From assembly GCA_027311205.1 (NCBI GenBank), contig DAICZI010000041.1:1-9569 (forward strand): a stretch of 9,569 nt of DNA. Reading direction: 5' to 3'. The notes below the pieces were generated by a model. It searched no databases. It was not told the DNA's origin and saw only the letters and a list, made by a program, of their open reading frames with translations. This document shows, piece after piece, positions 4,734 through 9,569 of this stretch. Numbering within the stretch: the first letter of the stretch is position 1; the number at the start of each line of letters is the position of its first letter. The stretch is from Beijerinckiaceae bacterium (GTDB lineage Bacteria > Pseudomonadota > Alphaproteobacteria > Rhizobiales > Beijerinckiaceae). A program made the translations under genes and the position numbers.

Positions 4734-5980
4734 CAGGCTCTGCCTCCACGCGCTTGCAGCCAGCGCGCCAGCCTCCCGGTGAAATGGCGCTTCAGGCTTT
4801 CGTTTTCAACGGGCTCGATCATCTCAGCCGCGAAAGCTTCCAGCAGCAGCGCTTCAGCTTCGCTTCGCGGGATGCCTCGTGACTGCAGATAGAAAATCTG
4901 TTCGGCGTCGAGCCCGCCGACTGTGGCACCGTGGCCGCAAACGACATCATCAGCGAAGATTTCGAGTTCGGGCTTGTTGTCCATCCGCGCGCCATCATGC
5001 AGCAGAATGGCCTTTGACATCATCTTGCCATCGGTTTTCTGCGCGTGCGGCTTGACGATGACCTTGCCCTGATAGACGCCATGCGCATTCTCGTCGAGCA
5101 GGCTGCGGAACACCTCGCGGCTGACGCCGTGAGGTTTGGCGTGGTTGATGGTGAGTGTCGTATCGAGATGCGCTGCGCCGCGCCCAAGCATCAGGCCAGA
5201 TAGTGCGATGTCGGCACCCTCGCCGATGAGGTCAGCAAAAATCTGGCGGCGCACCATCTGGCCGCCATCCAGCATGGCGAAAGAATTGAAATGCGCCGTG
5301 CGCCCAAGCTTGATGATGAGGCCAAGGACACAGAGCGACTGCGCTGCCTCGCAATCGCAGACATGCGCGCAACGGGCATTGTCACCCATTTCGATCTCGA
5401 CCAGGCTGTTGACCTGGTGGCCATGCTCAAGGCCGGTATGGATTTCAGCCAGCGTCACCTCGGCATCGGCACCGATCTTCACTTTAACGCGGCTGAAGAC
5501 CGCCGTTGCCGCTGCGCGCTGCGCAAACACAAGGTGCAGGGGTGCCTTCAGCACCGTGCCCGGTGCAATCTCAATTTGTGCCGCCTGTTGGGCGAAAGCA
5601 TGATTGAGCGTGACCATCGCGTCGGGATGGGCTTCGGGCGCGGAACTGTCGCGGGTCAAAGTGACACCTGCGGGAAGCGCATCGGACTGGGCAGGCGCGT
5701 AGCGGCCATCGACGAACACCATTCGCGTTCCAACCTCGCCAAACCCGCGCTGTGCGGTCTGTGGGGCTGTGCCATTCGTGGCAGCCAGCGGCAGCGCCTG
5801 CTCCATCACAGCGCGCAGATCGGTGAAATGCCAGGCCTCGACCCGCCGGTTCGGCAGCCCCAGCGCAGCAAATCTGGCGAAGGCGGCGCTGCGCCAGGGG
5901 TCAGGCGCTGGCAGCGCTGCAAACTGGTTCTCTAGCTCAGCTTCAGCAACGGTTTTGAGGCGGGCGAGGGGAGCGTTCAT
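4733..5980 (-). CDS. sufD: SufD, scaffold subunit of the SufBCD complex
   Basis: This 415-residue protein is the SufB paralogue that pairs with SufB on the SufC dimer to build Fe-S clusters. The C-terminal core is highly conserved: NKPELEIFADDVVCGHGATV, then GLDAEQIFYLQSRGI and EAEALLLEAFAAE. The Cys and His of VCGHG (about 348 and 350) match the region of the E. coli SufD histidine thought to hold the nascent cluster. The N-terminal part (about 1-100) is helical, as usual, and includes RVEAWHFTDLR. The start is taken as the ATG at 5980, which makes a TGATG overlap with the sufC stop and has GAGG seven bases upstream; a GTG one codon earlier (5983) is the alternative. The sufD stop in turn overlaps the sufS ATG as TGATG. 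Length is normal for the family. Confidence 0.95.
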   Translation of the reverse strand: MNAPLARLKTVAEAELENQFAALPAPDPWRSAAFARFAALGLPNRRVEAWHFTDLRAVMEQALPLAATNGTAPQTAQRGFGEVGTRMVFVDGRYAPAQSDALPAGVTLTRDSSAPEAHPDAMVTLNHAFAQQAAQIEIAPGTVLKAPLHLVFAQRAAATAVFSRVKVKIGADAEVTLAEIHTGLEHGHQVNSLVEIEMGDNARCAHVCDCEAAQSLCVLGLIIKLGRTAHFNSFAMLDGGQMVRRQIFADLIGEGADIALSGLMLGRGAAHLDTTLTINHAKPHGVSREVFRSLLDENAHGVYQGKVIVKPHAQKTDGKMMSKAILLHDGARMDNKPELEIFADDVVCGHGATVGGLDAEQIFYLQSRGIPRSEAEALLLEAFAAEMIEPVENESLKRHFTGRLARWLQARGGRA

Positions 5981-6729
5981 CACGCCGCCTCGTCGGAATA
6001 GGCGGCATAGCCGCTCTTTTCCAGTTCCAGCGCCAGCGTCGGCCCACCTGAGCGCACGATCTCGCCACGGGCCATCACATGCACGCTGTCGGGCCGGATA
6101 TAATCCAGCAGGCGCTGGTAATGGGTGATGACCAGAAAGCCGCGCTCGCGGTTGCGCAGCGCGTTGACGCCATCAGCGACGATCCGCAGCGCATCAATAT
6201 CAAGGCCGGAGTCGGTTTCATCGAGAATGGCGAATTTGGGCGCGAGCAGCGCCATTTGCAGGATTTCCATGCGCTTCTTCTCGCCGCCCGAAAAGCCGAC
6301 ATTGAGCGGGCGCTTCAGCATCTCCTGATCGATTTTCAAATCCTTGGCGGCACCGCGCACTTTCTTGATGAAATCGGGCGTCGTCGATTCTGCCTCGCCA
6401 CGCTGGCGGGCCTGCGCGTTCATGGCGGCTTTGAGAAAGGTCATGGTGGCGACGCCAGGGATTTCCAGCGGATACTGGAACGCCAGAAACACCCCCGCCG
6501 CCGCCCGCGCATTGGGCTCCATCTCCAGCAGGTTCTGGCCATTGAGCAGCACTTCGCCAGCAGTAACCTCATAGCCGGGCCGCCCGGCGATGATATAGGA
6601 CAGCGTCGATTTGCCAGAGCCATTCGGCCCCATGATCGCCGCAACTTCACCCGCCCTGACCTCAAGCGTCAAGCCATTGAGAATTTTCTTGCCGTCGATT
6701 TCGGCGTGCAGATTGTTGATTTTGAGCAT
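5980..6729 (-). CDS. sufC: SufC, ABC-type ATPase of the SufBCD complex
   Basis: This 249-residue soluble ABC ATPase drives conformational change of SufB-SufD during cluster assembly in the cytoplasm. All nucleotide-binding elements are intact: Walker A GPNGSGKST (34-42), Q-loop Gln85 in LAFQYP, signature FSGGEKKR (146-153), Walker B FAILDETDSGLD (166-177, catalytic Glu171) and H-loop His203 in VITHYQR. FSGGEKKR and ETDSGLD are the forms characteristic of SufC rather than of transporters. The ATG at 6729 follows the small upstream ORF by three bases. An AGGA lies about 11 bases upstream, inside the end of that ORF. The TGA overlaps the sufD start. Confidence 0.97.
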   Translation of the reverse strand: MLKINNLHAEIDGKKILNGLTLEVRAGEVAAIMGPNGSGKSTLSYIIAGRPGYEVTAGEVLLNGQNLLEMEPNARAAAGVFLAFQYPLEIPGVATMTFLKAAMNAQARQRGEAESTTPDFIKKVRGAAKDLKIDQEMLKRPLNVGFSGGEKKRMEILQMALLAPKFAILDETDSGLDIDALRIVADGVNALRNRERGFLVITHYQRLLDYIRPDSVHVMARGEIVRSGGPTLALELEKSGYAAYSDEAA

Positions 6730-6732
6730 GGT

Positions 6733-6984
6733 TTAAGGAATCCTGGTGGATGAAATGATTTGAGAGGCCCGCGCATCCAGGCGCACAAGCGCCCGCGCGA
6801 GAGATGGAGCGTTCTTGCTGGCACGCTCGGGGGTGCGAAGCTTTTCGACAAATTCGCCAAGCCAGTCGTTATAGCCGAAGCGTTGAACGACCTGCGCGCC
6901 GAGGCGTCCCGTCTTGGCAACAAAAGCGCCGCCCTTGCCAATATCGCGCAAGGCGACATCGGCAACATGGATAAGGGGCTTCAT
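6733..6984 (-). CDS. Small coupled ORF between sufB and sufC, N-terminus resembles a truncated cupin protein
   Basis: This 83-codon frame sits exactly between sufB and sufC, where these genes are normally adjacent. Its ATG at 6984 overlaps the sufB TGA (TGATG), with GGGGAG nine bases upstream. It ends three bases before sufC, so it fills the whole gap and looks translated. Residues 1-30 ([19 protein letters not shown], then FVAKTGRLG) resemble the start of small alphaproteobacterial cupin proteins. The following PPGxxxxPxHxH metal-binding barrel is absent in this frame, and I did not find it in the other two minus frames. The rest, ending SQIISSTRIP, matches nothing I know. It could be a truncated cupin remnant, a fused novel small protein, or a spacer kept for coupling. 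The cupin likeness is from memory and covers a short stretch only. Confidence 0.5.
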   Translation of the reverse strand: MKPLIHVADVALRDIGKGGAFVAKTGRLGAQVVQRFGYNDWLGEFVEKLRTPERASKNAPSLARALVRLDARASQIISSTRIP

Positions 6985-8453
6985 CACCCCACGCTCCCCT
7001 CAAGCGAGATGGCGATGAGTTTTTGCGCCTCCACGGCAAATTCCATCGGCAGTTGCTGGAGCACGTCGCGCACAAAGCCGTTGACGATGAGCGCGGTCGC
7101 CTCTTCGGCATCAAGCCCGCGGGCCTGACAATAAAACAACTGGTCATCCGAGATTTTCGAGGTGGTCGCCTCATGCTCGAACTGCGCTGAAGGATTGCCC
7201 GCCTCCATGTAAGGCACGGTATGGGCACCACAATTCTCGCCAATCAGCAGCGAGTCGCAATTGGTGAAATTGCGCGCGCCGCTCGCCTTGCGATGCGCCG
7301 AAACCAGGCCGCGATAGGTGTTTTGCGAATGGCCTGCCGAAATGCCCTTCGAAATGATCCGGCTGGTGGTGTTCTTGCCAAGATGCACCATTTTGGTGCC
7401 GCTATCGACCTGCTGGCGGCCATTGGAAATGGCAATCGAATAGAATTCGCCGCGCGAGCCATCGCCGCGCAGAATGCAGCTTGGGTATTTCCAGGTAATC
7501 GCCGAGCCGGTCTCAACCTGCGTCCAGGAAATGCGCGACTGCGCGCCCCGGCAATCCCCGCGCGTGGTCACAAACCTGCAAATGCCGCCCTTGCCATTGG
7601 CGTCACCCTGATACCAATTCTGCACGGTGGAATATTTGATCTCGGCATCATCATGGGCGATCAGTTCGACAACTGCCGCATGAAGCTGGTTTTCATCGCG
7701 CTTGGGCGCGGTGCAGCCTTCCAGATAGCTGACATAGGAGCCCTTGTCGGCGATGATCAGCGTGCGCTCGAACTGGCCGGTCTTCTGTTCGTTGATACGG
7801 AAATAGGTCGAAAGCTCCATCGGGCAGCGCACACCCGGCGGGATATAGACGAACGAACCATCGGAAAACACGGCCGAATTCAGGGTCGCAAAGAAATTGT
7901 CCGTCACCGGCACGACCGACCCGAGATATTTCTTCACCAGTTCGGGGTGCGTATGCACAGCTTCCGAAATCGGGCAGAAAATCACGCCGACTTTCGCCAG
8001 TTCCGCCTTGAAGGTGGTGGCGACCGAGACAGAGTCAAACACCGCATCAACGGCGACGCGGGGACGCTCGACGCCGGCCAGCACTTCCTGCTCGCGCAGC
8101 GGAATGCCAAGCTTGGCATAGGTGCGCAGCAATTCAGGATCGACTTCATCAAGCGATTTTGGCCCCGGCGATTTTTTTGGCGCCGAATAATAATGCAAAT
8201 CCTGATAGTCGATCGCATCGTGCTCGACGCGCGCCCAGTTCGGCTCAACCATGGTGAGCCAGCGCCGGTAGGCTTCAAGACGCCATTGCGTCATCCACTC
8301 GGGCTCGTTCTTCTTGGCGGAAATATACCGGACAATGCCTTCGTTCAGCCCTTTGGGCGCGAGTTCGCTCTCAATGTCGCTGACAAAACCATATTTGTAT
8401 TCGCCGACGTCGATCGAACGAACCTTTTCGATGGTCTCAAGATCTGCCGCCAT
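6984..8453 (-). CDS. sufB: SufB, Fe-S scaffold subunit of the SufBCD complex
   Basis: This 489-residue protein is the main scaffold on which the SUF cluster is built; it receives persulfide sulfur. The core is fully conserved: [20 protein letters not shown] (203-221), YLEGCTAP (Cys247), the [16 protein letters not shown] segment, and [11 protein letters not shown] with Cys399 followed by [34 protein letters not shown] contains His427 and Glu428. By alignment from memory, Cys399 and His427/Glu428 correspond to the E. coli cluster-site residues Cys405 and His433/Glu434. Length matches the family. The ATG at 8453 has AGGAG six bases upstream, and 54 bases separate it from the preceding desulfurase gene. 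Its TGA is overlapped by the start of the small ORF that precedes sufC. Confidence 0.97.
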   Translation of the reverse strand: MAADLETIEKVRSIDVGEYKYGFVSDIESELAPKGLNEGIVRYISAKKNEPEWMTQWRLEAYRRWLTMVEPNWARVEHDAIDYQDLHYYSAPKKSPGPKSLDEVDPELLRTYAKLGIPLREQEVLAGVERPRVAVDAVFDSVSVATTFKAELAKVGVIFCPISEAVHTHPELVKKYLGSVVPVTDNFFATLNSAVFSDGSFVYIPPGVRCPMELSTYFRINEQKTGQFERTLIIADKGSYVSYLEGCTAPKRDENQLHAAVVELIAHDDAEIKYSTVQNWYQGDANGKGGICRFVTTRGDCRGAQSRISWTQVETGSAITWKYPSCILRGDGSRGEFYSIAISNGRQQVDSGTKMVHLGKNTTSRIISKGISAGHSQNTYRGLVSAHRKASGARNFTNCDSLLIGENCGAHTVPYMEAGNPSAQFEHEATTSKISDDQLFYCQARGLDAEEATALIVNGFVRDVLQQLPMEFAVEAQKLIAISLEGSVG

Positions 8454-8459
8454 GTCCTA

Positions 8460-8464
8460 CTCCT
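8460..8464 (-). promoter_or_regulatory. Ribosome binding site of sufB
   Basis: AGGAG on the minus strand lies six bases ahead of the sufB ATG, in the 54-base gap after the desulfurase gene. It supports the start at 8453. I see no convincing promoter in this gap, so sufB is probably read from the upstream operon promoter. Confidence 0.6.
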
Positions 8465-8507
8465 GTTAGCCGCTGCGGTTTCAAGGACCGCCGGTGTAAA
8501 AATCGTC

Positions 8508-9569
8508 TCATGCCGCGATAGCGCCTTTGCGTCGCAGCAAATGGTGCAGTTCGGCCAGCAAGGCATCGCGATCCGCCTCGGTCGAGCCGAATCCAAAACT
8601 GGCCCGCAGGGCGCATGTTGCGAGGGCAGGGGGCACTTTCATGGCCTCCAGTACATGGGATGCGCCAACTTTGCCAGATGAGCAGGCTGAGCCCGATGAC
8701 AGCGCCACGCCGCCAAGGTCAAGCGCCATCAAAGCGGTCTCGGCACTTAGTCCCGGCAGGGCAAACGCACATGTATTGGGCAGGCGCGGCGTGTCGCGCC
8801 CGAAAATCACCACCTCAGGCGCAATCGCGTCGAGAGCGCGTTCCAACCCGTCACGCAACGCGGCGCTGGCGGCAGAATTCAGCTCCTCGTGGGCTTCCTC
8901 GGCCGCAGCACCGAATCCGGCGATACCGGCAACATTTTCGGTGCCACCGCGCGCCCGGCGCTCCTGGCCACCTCCGCGCAGCAGCGCCTCCGGCATGGTT
9001 GTCGCCGGATGTGTCACCAGCGCACCAACGCCTGTGGGGCCGCCAAGCTTGTGGGCCGAAAGTGCCAGGGCATCGACGCCGAGCCCGCTGATGTCGATGC
9101 GGCCCGCGCCCTGCACGGCATCGCAAACCAGCAAACCGCCCGCTTGATGCACCAAAGCCGCCAGACCGGCCACATCCTGCAGCACGCCGGTTTCATTATT
9201 GGCAAGCTGGATGGCAACGAGGCTGTGGCCCCCATGGTTCAGCAGCGCCACCAAAGCGGCGCGGTCGATGCGCCCGTCGCGGTCAACAGGCGCGACGCAC
9301 ACATTGTCCGGCGCAAAGCTGTGTCCCTGCAGGACGCAGGCGTGCTCGGTCGCGCCGACAATCAGCCTGTCGAAATTCTTGACCTTGCCGTTGACGCTCC
9401 AGACCGGCCTCAACGCCATGGCGAGGGCTTCTGTCGCGCCCGATGTGAACACCACGCCATCGCGTGCCGCGCCGCAAAGCTGAGCCACGTGTCGGCGTGC
9501 ATCTTCCACCAGCGCGCGCGCAGTCCGCCCTTCAGCATGAACGGACGAGGGATTGCCGCAGCGCTCCAG
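8508..9569 (-). CDS. Class I (NifS/IscS-like) cysteine desulfurase, 5' end outside window
   Basis: The frame is open from the right edge, with 353 residues visible. The first read LERCGNPSSVHAEGRTARAL, the usual region shortly after the N-terminal DNNAT motif of NifS/IscS enzymes, so only about 25-30 residues are missing. An internal GTG at 9509 could be mistaken for a start. It is a PLP enzyme that removes sulfur from cysteine. PLP-site marks are VFTSGATEALA, TEHACV, NNETGVLQ, CDAVQGAGR and ALSAHKLGGPTG with the PLP lysine. GGGQERRARGGTENVAGI and the long class I loop SSGSACSSGKVGASHVL, with the catalytic cysteine, follow. This loop separates it from the class II SufS downstream. It is the first visible gene of the operon, a position common in alphaproteobacterial suf clusters; whether it or SufS feeds SufB is unknown. 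Confidence 0.94.
   Translation of the reverse strand: MERCGNPSSVHAEGRTARALVEDARRHVAQLCGAARDGVVFTSGATEALAMALRPVWSVNGKVKNFDRLIVGATEHACVLQGHSFAPDNVCVAPVDRDGRIDRAALVALLNHGGHSLVAIQLANNETGVLQDVAGLAALVHQAGGLLVCDAVQGAGRIDISGLGVDALALSAHKLGGPTGVGALVTHPATTMPEALLRGGGQERRARGGTENVAGIAGFGAAAEEAHEELNSAASAALRDGLERALDAIAPEVVIFGRDTPRLPNTCAFALPGLSAETALMALDLGGVALSSGSACSSGKVGASHVLEAMKVPPALATCALRASFGFGSTEADRDALLAELHHLLRRKGAIAA

Noticed and set aside
3900..4892. Open frame of 330 codons on the plus strand opposite sufS and sufD
   Set aside because: It is antisense to two conserved genes and its sequence has no family features.
7221..8681. Long open frame of 486 codons on the plus strand opposite sufB
   Set aside because: It lies antisense to a fully conserved SufB, matches no protein family and is explained by GC-rich codon structure of the minus-strand gene.
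8508..9509. GTG at 9509 as the start of the class I cysteine desulfurase
   Set aside because: The frame is open and conserved upstream to the window edge (GNPSSVHAEGR), so the gene is cut by the edge rather than starting at 9509.

Overview
The window (about 60% GC by eye) is the core of an alphaproteobacterial suf operon, all read on the minus strand, with a short accessory region at its downstream end. The gene order (class I cysteine desulfurase, sufB, sufC, sufD, sufS, a DUF59/MIP18-family SUF protein, sufA) and the protein sequences fit Alphaproteobacteria, probably Hyphomicrobiales (Rhizobiales) or a relative. I cannot name a genus from sequence alone.

Layout, read from the right edge leftwards. 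At 9569-8508 is a NifS/IscS-like class I cysteine desulfurase, cut by the window edge at its N-terminus. Then come sufB (8453-6984), a small coupled ORF of unknown function (6984-6733), sufC (6729-5980), sufD (5980-4733), sufS (4733-3492), the MIP18-family gene (3479-3090), an exported cysteine-rich protein with an SH3-like N-terminal part (3090-2380), sufA (2295-1915) and a TfoX-N-domain gene (1910-1512). Most junctions are a few bases or overlap. Four are TGATG stop/start overlaps, which suggests translational coupling. The operon promoter lies beyond the right edge, and no Rrf2-type regulator is visible.

How the genes work together. The two PLP-dependent desulfurases take sulfur from cysteine as a persulfide. 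The SufB-SufC-SufD scaffold, driven by the SufC ATPase, builds Fe-S clusters. SufA and the MIP18-family protein help in cluster delivery or maturation. No SufE or SufU sulfur acceptor is in the window. The extracytoplasmic protein and the TfoX-domain protein are passengers with no obvious link to Fe-S chemistry.

The accessory region (1-1511) holds a plus-strand DUF1778-type ribbon-helix-helix antitoxin (1104-1382) with no recognisable toxin partner. On the minus strand, behind its own strong ribosome binding site and a palindromic operator-like site, lie a small Cys-x2-Cys protein of unknown function (1003-602) and a ParB-like-domain protein (605-207). These are followed by the start of a tyrosine recombinase gene that has an in-frame TAG after 56 codons. 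This looks like the edge of a decaying mobile element next to the housekeeping operon. No tRNA, rRNA, CRISPR array or intact insertion sequence was seen. No gene-free stretch exceeds 300 bases.
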